Assembly (NCBI GenBank): GCA_008690995.1 | Contig: VRMN01000001.1 | Location: forward strand, 5,084,001-5,148,000 | Reading direction: 5' to 3' | Source: Porphyridium purpureum | Lineage: Eukaryota; Rhodophyta; Bangiophyceae; Porphyridiales; Porphyridiaceae | DNA length: 64,000 bases | Shown here: positions 49,411 through 59,082 of the stretch, piece by piece | How positions within the stretch are numbered: position 1 is the first letter of the stretch | Layout: the number at the start of each line of letters is the position of its first letter | Translations under genes and position numbers: made by a program | Notes under the pieces: model-generated | Told to the model about the DNA's origin: nothing | The model's database searches: none | What the model saw: the letters and a program-made list of their open reading frames with translations, nothing else

Positions 49411-52293
49411 ATGAGCGCGCCGCACTTGGCGGAATTCGCCCAGCTGGTCTCCGGGCCAGTGGGCGAGTACGTGGCAGCGTCTGGCGCGATTGGTGGCATC
49501 GTGCAGCAGCAGGCACAACTGGTCAAGCAGGCGTTTGAAAAGGAGTATGCCTTTTTGCTCGAGGCGGCAAAGATGCAGAAGCCCTCGGATGACGAGGTGG
49601 GCAAGATGATTGCGCCCATTGGCGAAATCATGGGCAGCATCCAGAAGATCGCCGCCGACACGCCGCCCAGTGACGAATTCTTTAACCACGTCTCGGCGTG
49701 GTCCGAGTCGATCCCGGCGCTCGGATGGGTAATGGCCGAGTCGAAGCCAGTGCCTTTTGTCGCTGATTTTGAAGGTGCCGGTGAATTCTACACGTCCAAG
49801 TTGCTGATGAAGTTCAAGGGCACCGAGAACGCCAAGGCGCACCAAGCATGGGTTCGGGCTGTCAAGGCTGTGTACGAAGCGCTCAAGGCGTACATCAAAT
49901 CGTTCCACACGACAAAACTCACATGGAACCTCGGCTTGGACGCCAGTGCCGGCGCCTCCGGCGCGGGTGCCGGAGACGAGGATGATGACGAGGAAGAAGA
50001 TGCCGGCGGCGCTGACCCCATCTCGGCGTTTCAACAGATCATTGATGGCCCGGTAAAGAATTACGTGGCCGCGAGCGCCAAAATCGGTACCCCGGTCCAA
50101 TCGCAGGCAACATTCGTGCTTGAAGCGTTTGAGAAGGAGCTCGAGTTTCTCAAGACCGCGGCCAAGACGGCCAAGCCCGCGGACGGCGGGCAGTCCATGG
50201 TGGGTGATGTGGGCGCTTGCATGGGCAAAGTCGGCGAGTTTGCGAGCAGCGTGGGCCCGCGAGAACCTCTTTTTAACCACGTCAGTGTTATTGCCGAAAG
50301 CGTGAGCATTCTTGGTTGGGTTGTGGTGCCTAGCGGCGTGATAGCGTATATGTCCGATTGCGAAGGCGCGGGCGACTTTTATGTGACCAAGGTGCAAGTG
50401 GCCGCAAAAAAAGCGGAGAACGGTGCCAAGGAACTGGAATGGGTGGCCACCGTGAAGGAAATGTACACAGCGCTCAAGGCGTACGTCAAGGAGCATTTTA
50501 CCACTGGTCTGACATGGAATTTTGCAAGTGCGCCTAAGCCCAAGAAGGTGAAGAAACCCAAAGCCGCGGCAGTGGATGACGATGACGGAGACGCGGATGG
50601 CCCTGATGCATTTTCAGCGTTCCAGAGCATCGTGGACGGTCCTCTAGCAGCTTACGTTTCCGCGAGCAAGACGCTCGGTGGCGAAGTCGAGAAACAGGCC
50701 GAGGCTTACAAGAAAGCGTGGCTCGCGGAAGTTGAATTTTTGAAGAAGGCCGGAAGCATGGCGAAGCCTGCTGACGGCGGACAGTCGATGGTGGCAGAGG
50801 TGGGCGCGGAAATGGGCAAGGTAATGGAGATCGTCGGCGCGATCGGCCCCCGCGAGCCATTCTTTAATCATTGCACAGCGATTTCCGAGAGTGTGAACGT
50901 ACTCGCGTGGGTTGTGGTGGACAGTAAGCCGCTGCCCTTCATTTCCGACGCAGAAGGTGCCGGTGAGTTTTATTTGTCAAAGGTGATGATGACGTACAAG
51001 AAGGCGGATGACGGCGCGCCCCACATGGAGTGGGTCAACACGGTCAAGGCCCTGTACGCAGCACTCAAGGCGTACGTCAAGGATTACCATATGACCGCCC
51101 TCACGTGGAATTTCATGACAAACAAGCCCAAGAAGGCCAAGGCTGGTGGAGCGAAAAGGGCGTCGTCGTCGTCGTCCTCTTCTGCGTCGCTGGAGGAATT
51201 CAAAGCACTGGTGGAAGGGCCGGTCAAGGCGACGTATGGAGGTTTGTCCTTACAAATTGGTGGCCAGGTAGCCGAGCAGGCGAAGATTGTGATCGAGGCG
51301 TTCGAGAAGCAATTGGTTTTTCTGACGCAGGCCGCCAGCATGGCCAAACCTTCCAGTCAGGACGGTATCATGTCGATGTTGCGTGAGACGGGCCAGTGCA
51401 TTGGCCGTATCCAGGACATTCAGAACGCCATCCACCCGCGCGACGCGGAAGCTAATCACGTGACTGCGATCGGGGAGTCCATTCCGGCGCTGAGCTGGGT
51501 CGTCATGGAGTCCAAACCGGTGCCCTTTATTACAGAGATGGAGGGCGCAGGCGACTTTTACCTCAACAAGGTTCTTATGGATGCGAAAAAGTTGGATAAC
51601 GTGAAAGTTCATCAGGAATGGGTAAGGTCAGTGCGCGGAATCTTTGCCGCGCTGAAGAAATTTGTGAAAGACCATCATACGACATGCTTGGTGTGGAATA
51701 CGGGCGCCGGTGGAGGGGGCGCTGTCGCTGCGGGTGATGCAGAGGATGCAATGGAATCGTCTGCTGCTGGTGGCGACTCAATCAGCGACTTTGAGGCTCT
51801 ATTGGTTGGACCGCTGCAAAAGTTCTTGGATCTGTCCAAGAGCATCGGCTCGTTTGTAGAGGAGCAAGCGGTGCAGTACGCTGAGGTGTGGAAGAAGGAG
51901 CTCGACTTTCTCAAGAGCGCATCAAGCATGAAGAAGCCGGCGGACGACGAGGTTCAAGCCATGATGACGCCCATCGGGCTGGCCATGGCGGAGGTGAACA
52001 ACATCAAGGACAAGGCACCGCCTCGAGACGAGCTTGTGAATCATCTAACTGCGATGGCGGAATCCGTTCCAGCACTTGGTTGGGTTGCGCTAGACTCCAA
52101 GCCCATTCCGTACGTAGCAGATATGGCCGGAGCCGGCGAAATGTATCTCAACCGAGTGCTGCAGGCGTTCAAGACGAAAGATGATGCGCAGCTACACAAG
52201 GACTGGGTCGCAACCGTCAAGACTTTGTATGAGGAGCTCAAAAAGTATATCAAGGCACACCACACAACGTCCTTGCAATGGGGCAGCAAGTGA
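49411..52293 (+). CDS. Five tandem cyclase-associated-protein N-terminal domains
   Basis: 960 residues from ATG 49411 (the upstream GTG is ignored). The protein is five copies of the CAP N-terminal helical domain at about residues 3-170, 204-370, 401-568, 594-763 and 791-960. Each has the family landmarks: a FxxxxxGPxxxY opening, a QAxxVxxAFEKExxFLxxA helix, NHVSAxxESxPALGWV, the PxPFxxDxEGAGxFYxxKV strand-helix, and the closing HHTTxLxW. Linkers are Asp/Glu-, Lys-Pro-Ala-, Ser- or Gly/Ala-rich. In yeast and animal CAP a single such domain binds cofilin-actin and promotes actin filament severing. Canonical CAP also has a proline-rich region, WH2 motifs and a C-terminal beta-helix (CARP) for nucleotide exchange; none is seen here. 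Copies 2 and 3 are most alike. Confidence 0.93.
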   Translation: MSAPHLAEFAQLVSGPVGEYVAASGAIGGIVQQQAQLVKQAFEKEYAFLLEAAKMQKPSDDEVGKMIAPIGEIMGSIQKIAADTPPSDEFFNHVSAWSESIPALGWVMAESKPVPFVADFEGAGEFYTSKLLMKFKGTENAKAHQAWVRAVKAVYEALKAYIKSFHTTKLTWNLGLDASAGASGAGAGDEDDDEEEDAGGADPISAFQQIIDGPVKNYVAASAKIGTPVQSQATFVLEAFEKELEFLKTAAKTAKPADGGQSMVGDVGACMGKVGEFASSVGPREPLFNHVSVIAESVSILGWVVVPSGVIAYMSDCEGAGDFYVTKVQVAAKKAENGAKELEWVATVKEMYTALKAYVKEHFTTGLTWNFASAPKPKKVKKPKAAAVDDDDGDADGPDAFSAFQSIVDGPLAAYVSASKTLGGEVEKQAEAYKKAWLAEVEFLKKAGSMAKPADGGQSMVAEVGAEMGKVMEIVGAIGPREPFFNHCTAISESVNVLAWVVVDSKPLPFISDAEGAGEFYLSKVMMTYKKADDGAPHMEWVNTVKALYAALKAYVKDYHMTALTWNFMTNKPKKAKAGGAKRASSSSSSSASLEEFKALVEGPVKATYGGLSLQIGGQVAEQAKIVIEAFEKQLVFLTQAASMAKPSSQDGIMSMLRETGQCIGRIQDIQNAIHPRDAEANHVTAIGESIPALSWVVMESKPVPFITEMEGAGDFYLNKVLMDAKKLDNVKVHQEWVRSVRGIFAALKKFVKDHHTTCLVWNTGAGGGGAVAAGDAEDAMESSAAGGDSISDFEALLVGPLQKFLDLSKSIGSFVEEQAVQYAEVWKKELDFLKSASSMKKPADDEVQAMMTPIGLAMAEVNNIKDKAPPRDELVNHLTAMAESVPALGWVALDSKPIPYVADMAGAGEMYLNRVLQAFKTKDDAQLHKDWVATVKTLYEELKKYIKAHHTTSLQWGSK

Positions 52294-52505
52294 AATAAAG
52301 ACAAGAAATTAGGGTAGAGAAAGCTCGCCCCTTGAGAGCGCTCGCCCTTTTCCACGCTCGCGCAACCACGACGGTTGGCGCTCGCAGGGCTCCGCGCAAA
52401 CAGGCGCAAGAGTGAGTCGAACAACACGATTCAGAAAGCTCTTCTTTGCTTTACACTGCAGCGTCCCGAGCGCCATACCGTAAATATATTCTTCATCCGC
52501 TCGAT

Positions 52506-52997
52506 TTACGCGGCGAATAGGCCAGACGCGTAGTGTTCCTGAACGAAAGAACGGATCTTCTTGATGATTGACTCCACTGCATCAGCAAACTCGGCATGCA
52601 CGGGGTCACTGCGAACCGACTTTTCCCGCAGCGCGGCGATTCCGGACTCCATGGAGAGCAGCGCATTGTCACAGCACGCCACAGGCTCCGGGTCATTTAC
52701 CCAACAGAAAGCCGCCACGGCGTCCCCGAGCAGCAGGATATGCAGCTCTAGCAAGTCGTTCTTAGACACGCCGTCCCTAACTTCGGTGACGAGCTCTATG
52801 CTTCCTTCCAACGTCCCGAACGCGGTCTCAAGATCCAGCACAGGTTTGCCTCCGTATTCGGCTACCACCTTGATCATTTCCTCGACCGAGCTCTGAAAAC
52901 CTTTAACACTCGGCTGCATGCGCAATCCCAGCCGCTCGCTCGTCGTGTCCAGCCTTTTCATATCCGCCGCAAGGCTTGCCTTCAGAGCTTCTGCCAT
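52506..52997 (-). CDS. Single divergent CAP N-domain-like protein
   Basis: 163 residues from ATG 52997 (upstream TTG rejected). After a basic start, a helix-rich domain follows with features aligned to CAP-N but eroded: SVKGFQSSVEEMIKVVAEYGGKP in place of the GP...IGG opening, LLLGDAVAAFCWVNDPEPVA in place of NHLSAxxESIPALGWVxxxPxP, and the end SFVQEHYASGLF in place of YVKxHHTTGLxW. It lies tail-to-tail with the five-domain gene, 212 bp apart. Most likely it is a diverged paralogue from the same family, perhaps binding a different actin partner. The match is by pattern and order; identity is low. Confidence 0.6.
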   Translation of the reverse strand: MAEALKASLAADMKRLDTTSERLGLRMQPSVKGFQSSVEEMIKVVAEYGGKPVLDLETAFGTLEGSIELVTEVRDGVSKNDLLELHILLLGDAVAAFCWVNDPEPVACCDNALLSMESGIAALREKSVRSDPVHAEFADAVESIIKKIRSFVQEHYASGLFAA

Positions 52998-53333
52998 GGT
53001 TGCACGCCCCGACTCGATGCAAACTTTCCCAGGCAAGTAAGAATCTGCTTGAACTGATCTGCTTCACCCCGTCTCTTATTGCGTCTCCGGAGCACAAGAA
53101 AGCGCGAGCCTGGTAACCTACTCAGCGCCCCTCGTGTCACTCGAATCGCACGCCGTCGGTCTCGCCTCTGCAACGCACTCAAACGCGACCTTCGCACGAA
53201 CTTCGGCACGCCGACGCATGTACGGTGACGCGCGTCTGAACAAAGTCGACAGAAGACAATGCCGTGCACAATTGCGCGCATTCGGTACTTAATTATTTAG
53301 TTTCGAGTGGGCCACAATGGGTAGGCGCGTAGA
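52998..53333. other. Gap upstream of the small CAP-N-like gene
   Basis: 336 bp between two - strand genes. Nothing distinctive. Confidence 0.5.
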
Positions 53334-53960
53334 CTATCGACGTGCCTGGCGTTCTGTGTGGAGCTGGTGGAGCATAGCATTCATACTCGCATAGTACTCA
53401 GTGACCAAGTGCTCGAGCGGTCGGACACCCGGCCACATCTGCGCATGTGAACACGACGCGCTGGTTGGTTTGGATTGTAAACACGTAGCGTGATCGTTGA
53501 GATCATAGTGTTGCCCCTCTTCGTGCTGTTGTCCGTGATGGTGATGTTGCTCGGGCACTTGAGTCCTCAAGCATGTCGCGAGAGGCTCAGAATCAGATGT
53601 GACAAGCCGGCGGTGACCGGGAGGTCGCCAGTTCACGTCGGCGTTTGCTTGTAGGTGTCCGGTAGACTGAATTCGATCGCACGGAGGCTTGCACAAACAA
53701 GGGCATACGTCCTCCTCCTGCTGCTGCTGCTGCAATGCATGGCCTTGGCCATCTGCACCTGCAGCCGTCGGTGTGCGCGCGTTCTGACTCGCTGGACCTA
53801 TGCCTAACATTTTCTCCGTATCATCATCATCATCCCAAAAGTGCATACGCTTCACGCGCGTTTCCAGATTGGAGTCAGCATCATCAAGTGCACCAAGTAG
53901 CCTCACTCTCTTTCCCGTCGCCTGCCCTTGAGCGTGCGAAAGCTTGCGAGACATCTCCAT
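53334..53960 (-). CDS. Unknown Gln/His-rich protein
   Basis: 208 residues from ATG 53960, chosen because upstream in-frame starts are GTG or TTG. The sequence is polar. It has an acidic run (HFWDDDDDTEKML) near 40, a Gln tract followed by EEDVCPCLCKPPC with clustered Cys, and a His/Gln-rich HHHHGQQHEEGQHYD. The end (LEHLVTEYYASMNAMLHQLHTE) is a probable amphipathic helix. No family is recognised. It may be a lineage-specific regulatory or metal-binding protein; it could also be partly non-coding. Confidence 0.4.
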   Translation of the reverse strand: MEMSRKLSHAQGQATGKRVRLLGALDDADSNLETRVKRMHFWDDDDDTEKMLGIGPASQNARTPTAAGADGQGHALQQQQQEEDVCPCLCKPPCDRIQSTGHLQANADVNWRPPGHRRLVTSDSEPLATCLRTQVPEQHHHHGQQHEEGQHYDLNDHATCLQSKPTSASCSHAQMWPGVRPLEHLVTEYYASMNAMLHQLHTERQARR

Positions 53961-54300
53961 TTCGGCGCGCCCCCGCGTGCACCAACTGCCCTCCGTTCGG
54001 CGACACGAGCGAACGACGCCGGTGCCGAAACAGCGCTCGGCGCCCAGCGCTACCCCTACGACAGCTCTCTCTTCTGACGGCGCAGCCACCGGCTTCTGCC
54101 CTACACACTCCCGGCACGTCGTTCGTCGCCTATTCCAAAGACGCGACCGAACTTTTCTCTCCAACGCATGCCCACACTGTACCGGCACATCGCGTTCTTT
54201 CGGACGGGAAAGCGTACGCGCAAGGTTGAGCACAAACGGATTTAGTTACGTGGCAAGTAGTGTGAAGGTAGATATCAAGGGCGGGATTCCCAATGCAGCG
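53961..54300. other. Gap, unknown protein / TRP-like gene
   Basis: 340 bp. The frame of the preceding gene stays open here but without an ATG. No motif named. Confidence 0.45.
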
Positions 54301-57177
54301 TCAATCCTCGTCCGGGGATGTCTCGACAGAAGCAAACGTCGCGCCGCTCTTCAGTGCCGTATCTTCAGGCGCCGCGATAGCGTCGTCGCTGGTATCTGGC
54401 GCTGATACTGAGGCTACGCCGCCGCTTCTGCCAGCGGGAGACAGCGGGTTACTTCCGGGTGCGCCGGCGCCGCTGCCCGCACTGCGGTTCTTTGACTTTT
54501 GACTTTTCGTGATGGAGTGCCCTTTGCCCACTTTCGACTTCTTGGCACCGCCATCGAGCTGCTCCTGAAGTTCTCTGTCGAGCTCGGCCGCAGTTTTGCG
54601 CAAATCAGGGGACAACAGTGTGCCGCCAGCTTCCACGTGGCTGAGATCGCCTCCGGTTTCGAGTATGTGCGACGCCTTTTTCTTGCCAGACTTCGTCCGG
54701 CTCATCGACTTGCTGCTCATTATATTTGCTCCTGCATCACCCGGTATAATGTCGTTCGCGTCGTAGTCAGCTATATTCCCAGAAGATGCCGTAAAGCCCT
54801 CATCCGGCTGAAACTTGACGCCCTTGAGCCCAATTACATCTTCCTGCTGCTCAAGTGCCATCTGCGCAATCACTGCCTCCTCCATCCGATTACGCTCTTC
54901 GTCATTCAGTTCCCTGTCCGAATCACTGTCACTGGAATCACCTGCAAACGGAATATCCGGGTTGAACTTGTCGTGGTACGCCTTGCGCAACCCCTTAATG
55001 TAGACGAAGCTCAGCGGCAAAATATCTGCCCAAACCGCAATCAAACAGCTCAAGATTAGGGCCGCAAAGCCTAAGACTGTGATTGCAATGCTTAGGTTGG
55101 ACCTTGTCTCCAAATCTTCCGAGTAGGAGCATACAACGCACAAGACTAACACTCCAAGCTCCATCATCAGTACCGCACCTTCAAGCATGCCTTCCAGAAG
55201 GTCCGTAAACGGACGACTGAATAACAAAACGCCACCAAAGACGGCCAGTAAGACCAGCATCACAATGTAAGCTGCCGCGGCGTCACTTGTCGCACCGGCA
55301 ATGGCGCCGTCGATCGTGATCACCAGCAGCTCGAGTGCGACCAGCCAAATCCATATGTCGCCAATATGCTCGTAGAAGACACCGTACAACCTGTGGAAAT
55401 CGTTGTCGCCCTTGCGGGGCTTCCACTTGCCCAGCTCAAAGAACTTGCGGTTATACTGCAGAATTCCCTTCTTGCCCTTCACCTCGCGCGTCAGTTTGTC
55501 AATGTGCACGTACCGGAGCTGGTTCTCACGCATGCGCTTGTGCGCTTGAAACACAAGGTAGAAGCCTCCCACGAGCACGGTCGAGACCACAAAGATCAGG
55601 AGCAGAATCGCGATTGCTGTATACCCAGGCGTCTTCTCGTCGCCCGCCAGATACTGCGCGGCCGCGATAATCGATGCGGCAAAAATAAACAGCAAGCAAA
55701 CGTTCGTGATGTAGTTGAGGTGCGAGCGAGTGTTAATTTCGCGCTGTGCCCATTTCTTCCGCATGATGATGATGATTACCGGGTGGGCCACCAGCAAAAT
55801 TACCAAAATAATGGACGAGTAAAAACCGCATCCAATCGCGGTCAGCTCTGACACGCTCAAGTCTGAGTCCTGTCGGATTCCAAAGTACATAAGCGTATTT
55901 GTCACAGCACGAAGCACACCGTCGGGAACGCGTAGCAAGAGTCTCGATGCTACGCCAGCGGCTGGAAGTTCATTCCACGGCGGCGCCACGTGCAAAATAA
56001 AGGGGTTCAGATTGTCAGCAAACGAAGAAAAGGCGGGCGTCAGGCCCGAGTTTTGCACTTGGTTGATGTAGCCGAGCAAACCGGCGGTCTTAATCGCGCG
56101 GACCACTCCCGACTTGGCCGGGTTCGCTGGATTCGCTGCGGTTGCGGCAGCGATCGCCACCCCGCCGACGGCCAGGGCCAAACCACCCAGGGCAACGGCT
56201 CCGGCCGTGGCGACGCCGGCAACACCGAGCGCCTGCGCCGTGTCGATTCGATCTTGCGATTCCACAAACGGACCTGAAGGCCCGCCAGGCCCGCCAGAGT
56301 CAGGCGCCACGCGCGCAAAGTCGTATAATATCATGTCAACGATTTCATACCTGATCCAGCAACCGACCACACTGTACGCAACCCCAAGCCATAAGCCCGT
56401 GACGAAGCCTGTTCCCTGGGTGTCGAGTTTGGCGACCCAATCAGACGATGATGACGCGGTGTCGATGGTACCAATGAAGTTGATAGCGATAGATATGGCG
56501 TTCTCCGCCGGGCCTGCGGGCATGGTGTAGTTGTACTGGCCATTCTGGATGCAGTCTCGCAGAACGAGCAAAGTTTCCTCGCCGTCCGTCACTGACACGA
56601 CTCCGCCCGTGTAATTGCGAATGTCTCCTGCTTGATTCCTTATGAACCAGTCCTCGTCCGGGTTCACTACATTCACGTGCGTGAAGGAGTCTGTATCGAG
56701 TTCGAACCCTGAATAGATCAGAGATGTCTCTTCGGGGACGTCCAAATCGACCGTATTTGCTACGTACACGGATGCGGACGGAAACTGAGACAGTCCCTTG
56801 TCCTCGCATACGCCCTCGGTACCGCCCGTACCCGACGGGTTCCACAGGAAGCCTGCTTCGGCATCAACGTCGCGCGTCGGGTCATTTGTCCTGGCAAACG
56901 GGTCGTCTCCGCGCGTGAACATCCACTGGCTGTTCATCGGCCCGCCCTGCAGATTAAACACATTAAACCGCACGCGGAACTCTGTCAGATTTACTGGTGC
57001 ATCCTGCCTGTCCAGCACGGCAGAGAGCACTTGCCTGCCATCGCGTGCGTCCAACGGCAATGCGACGGCATGCACAAGCGCTCCTTTGCTGCTGCGCCGC
57101 GCCCCGTCTTCCAACAGCTGCAGCAGGATCAGCAGAGCCAACCCCGACGCCAACACGCTTCGCGACAGCGCCCTCAT
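54301..57177 (-). CDS. Polytopic membrane protein resembling the TRP/Flc family
   Basis: 958 residues from ATG 57177. A signal peptide is clear (MRALSRSVLASGLALLILLQLL). Residues about 35-280 form a luminal or extracellular domain with paired cysteines and N-glycosylation sites (NYTGG, NYTMP). A Gly/Ala-rich hydrophobic tract (GVATAGAVALGGLALAVGG) follows, then FSSFADNLNPFILH and at least eight helices. The order SSFxxNxNxF, an HKRMRENQLRY loop, and NDFHRLYGVFYEHIGDIWIWLV before more helices resembles fungal flavin-carrier/TRP-like proteins (ML-like domain plus TRP domain), which act in Ca2+ homeostasis or flavin transport. The last ~190 residues are cytosolic and acidic/Ser-rich. Family assignment is tentative. 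Confidence 0.6.
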   Translation of the reverse strand: MRALSRSVLASGLALLILLQLLEDGARRSSKGALVHAVALPLDARDGRQVLSAVLDRQDAPVNLTEFRVRFNVFNLQGGPMNSQWMFTRGDDPFARTNDPTRDVDAEAGFLWNPSGTGGTEGVCEDKGLSQFPSASVYVANTVDLDVPEETSLIYSGFELDTDSFTHVNVVNPDEDWFIRNQAGDIRNYTGGVVSVTDGEETLLVLRDCIQNGQYNYTMPAGPAENAISIAINFIGTIDTASSSSDWVAKLDTQGTGFVTGLWLGVAYSVVGCWIRYEIVDMILYDFARVAPDSGGPGGPSGPFVESQDRIDTAQALGVAGVATAGAVALGGLALAVGGVAIAAATAANPANPAKSGVVRAIKTAGLLGYINQVQNSGLTPAFSSFADNLNPFILHVAPPWNELPAAGVASRLLLRVPDGVLRAVTNTLMYFGIRQDSDLSVSELTAIGCGFYSSIILVILLVAHPVIIIIMRKKWAQREINTRSHLNYITNVCLLFIFAASIIAAAQYLAGDEKTPGYTAIAILLLIFVVSTVLVGGFYLVFQAHKRMRENQLRYVHIDKLTREVKGKKGILQYNRKFFELGKWKPRKGDNDFHRLYGVFYEHIGDIWIWLVALELLVITIDGAIAGATSDAAAAYIVMLVLLAVFGGVLLFSRPFTDLLEGMLEGAVLMMELGVLVLCVVCSYSEDLETRSNLSIAITVLGFAALILSCLIAVWADILPLSFVYIKGLRKAYHDKFNPDIPFAGDSSDSDSDRELNDEERNRMEEAVIAQMALEQQEDVIGLKGVKFQPDEGFTASSGNIADYDANDIIPGDAGANIMSSKSMSRTKSGKKKASHILETGGDLSHVEAGGTLLSPDLRKTAAELDRELQEQLDGGAKKSKVGKGHSITKSQKSKNRSAGSGAGAPGSNPLSPAGRSGGVASVSAPDTSDDAIAAPEDTALKSGATFASVETSPDED

Positions 57178-57786
57178 CCTGACGTACGACCACGCAGTCG
57201 CGGCGGCCACTGCGCGTGTCCCGTGTCGCCGACGCCCCCAGCTATATACACACGTACCACGCGGTCTTCAACGCACCACGCACATGCCTCTGCGTGTATT
57301 TTTCCTTTTCCTGGTTGAGTCTGGCTCTGCCGAACGCTGCGCGCGTGCCGTGTCTCTTATTAAAACACGCCAATTTCATAATCTCACATACGACCCATTG
57401 GGAAACATGGCATCGACCGCCTTGGACACGGACGAAAATCAGGATTCTTTTTACATTTTCGTCAATTCTTTGTGTTCCTCCTTCCGCTCCCGTTCGGGAA
57501 CATACAATGAAACGGCCTCGATTTGATAGGAATGTGATTTGCGGATGGGTGATCCAGGGTTGTGCTGCTTCACCGCTTGGGGCAGCACCACCAGTGAGGT
57601 CGGGATGCAGGCGTCTGTTAGGGCGGCAATGACCATCCAGCCGCATCGTCGACTCGGGTAAATTCATTTGCGTCCATATGGCTGTCGCCTCATCAAAAAA
57701 AAAAGACACGTGCGCCGCAAAGTTGCGGAGGTCAAAGATTGAGGACGGACGCTGCTCCTGGCGTCAGAGTCTTTTACAGTATGTCG
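57178..57786. other. Gap upstream of the TRP-like gene
   Basis: 609 bp between two - strand genes. Short ORFs only and no convincing motif. Confidence 0.45.
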
Positions 57787-58563
57787 CTATTCGACTTTCT
57801 CCGCGCGCTTCCAGAAGTACAATTGGCCGGTCGCCCCGCGGCACACAAGCGCCTGACTGTTGATAAACGTGACGTCAAACGTCGTGAACGCGCGGAGCGG
57901 TTTCCATGAGTCCGCATAAAATGAGGTGGGTCCGAGTTTCAACCGATCTAGCTGCAAAACAACGCGGTTCGTGCCCTTGATGTCCCAACTGAAGTTCACG
58001 CGCACCTTGGGCTTCAGTCCCCCCAGCGTGTTGATCGTCTCGACAAGCTCACCAAATCCGTCTTGCTCGTTGATGGTCAGCGTGATATGCTCGCAGCGGC
58101 CGCCCGGGAAATTTTTATGCAGCGACGACATGCCTCGATGGTAGCGCGCAATCGACGACGACGTGTACAGGAGCGCCCAGCTCTCGGCCAGCTGCTCACC
58201 CGATCCCAGGTTCACTTCACCAGTCGATAACTCCTCAATTTCCTCCAGAACTTCTTCGATCTCGTCGTCCTGCTCGCATCCGTCCTCGTCAAACTCAATC
58301 CCCATGCGGATGTCGCGCACGAGCTCGCACGCCTCCTCAAAGGCTTCGTCAAAGTCCTCCGAGTCCACGGCCGCGCTCGTGTCTTTCGTTTCAAACATGC
58401 TGTGTGCGATAGTCCGCAGATTACAACGAGCACCCGGCGCAGTCACCCGGTGGCGCTGCGCCACCGCGCCCCTGAAGGCATGCGCGCACGCTTTTAATTT
58501 CGGGGCGCAAGCAGCGTCGAGAGACAGAGACCCGCTCGCCGCTTGGAAAGCCGCGCATGCCAT
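57787..58563 (-). CDS. Plastid lipid-associated protein (fibrillin)
   Basis: 258 residues from ATG 58563. The first ~55 residues are Ala/Ser/Arg-rich without acids until MFETKD, a plausible plastid transit peptide. An acidic helical insert (EDFDEAFEEACELV, EIEEVLEEIEELS) precedes the fibrillin core: LAESWALLYTSSSIARYH, ITLTINEQDGFGELVETI, VRVNFSWDIKGTNRVVLQL and the closing strands with LVCRGATGQLYFWKR. Fibrillins sit on plastoglobules or thylakoids and bind lipids or quinones. The core lacks some of the usual C-terminal length, but it is complete enough to fold. Confidence 0.82.
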   Translation of the reverse strand: MACAAFQAASGSLSLDAACAPKLKACAHAFRGAVAQRHRVTAPGARCNLRTIAHSMFETKDTSAAVDSEDFDEAFEEACELVRDIRMGIEFDEDGCEQDDEIEEVLEEIEELSTGEVNLGSGEQLAESWALLYTSSSIARYHRGMSSLHKNFPGGRCEHITLTINEQDGFGELVETINTLGGLKPKVRVNFSWDIKGTNRVVLQLDRLKLGPTSFYADSWKPLRAFTTFDVTFINSQALVCRGATGQLYFWKRAEKVE

Positions 58564-59082
58564 TGCGAGATTCTGCTTCTTCTTTTCTTCCGGGAAGCCG
58601 TTCCTTGCTGCGAGCTACCTTGCGCTTCTCGTCATACGCGGAATGCCAGAGGTAAAGTATACGACGAATTGGGAGAGAGAGAAAAAAGCGGAAACAGATC
58701 CACACTAACGCAGCGCGAAATCACACAAAGTGAGGGGCGATTTATCAGAGCTACTAGGCCTTCCACACACCTGGTTCGCAATCAGCACGCGCTCCATATC
58801 CACAGCAAAGAAAGTCTGCACAATGTGCGCGAAAAAAATCAACACATTGCGCGTAGATGTACAGGGCACAGGCGCATGCCAGTTTCCCTGGGCCCAGCAC
58901 TTCCCGTTCCAATCACATCCAAGTCCCTGCCTCGCGTTAGCATGCTCCAAACACCCGCCCACATCAAGGAATGAGGCCACCTCCCACAATCCATCGGTCC
59001 TAGTCGGTCCAGCAGAAAAATCAGCCACTGTAAAGTGTATGTTGTTGACGCAGTTAAAAGTTGGTGATGCTGATTGACACGC
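58564..59082. other. Gap, fibrillin / H+-pyrophosphatase
   Basis: 519 bp between two - strand genes. Includes the 3' region of the pyrophosphatase. No gene. Confidence 0.5.

Noticed and set aside
49099-50496. 465-codon ORF antisense to the CAP-N array
   Set aside because: An open shadow frame created by codon bias; the sense frame has repeated CAP-N domains.
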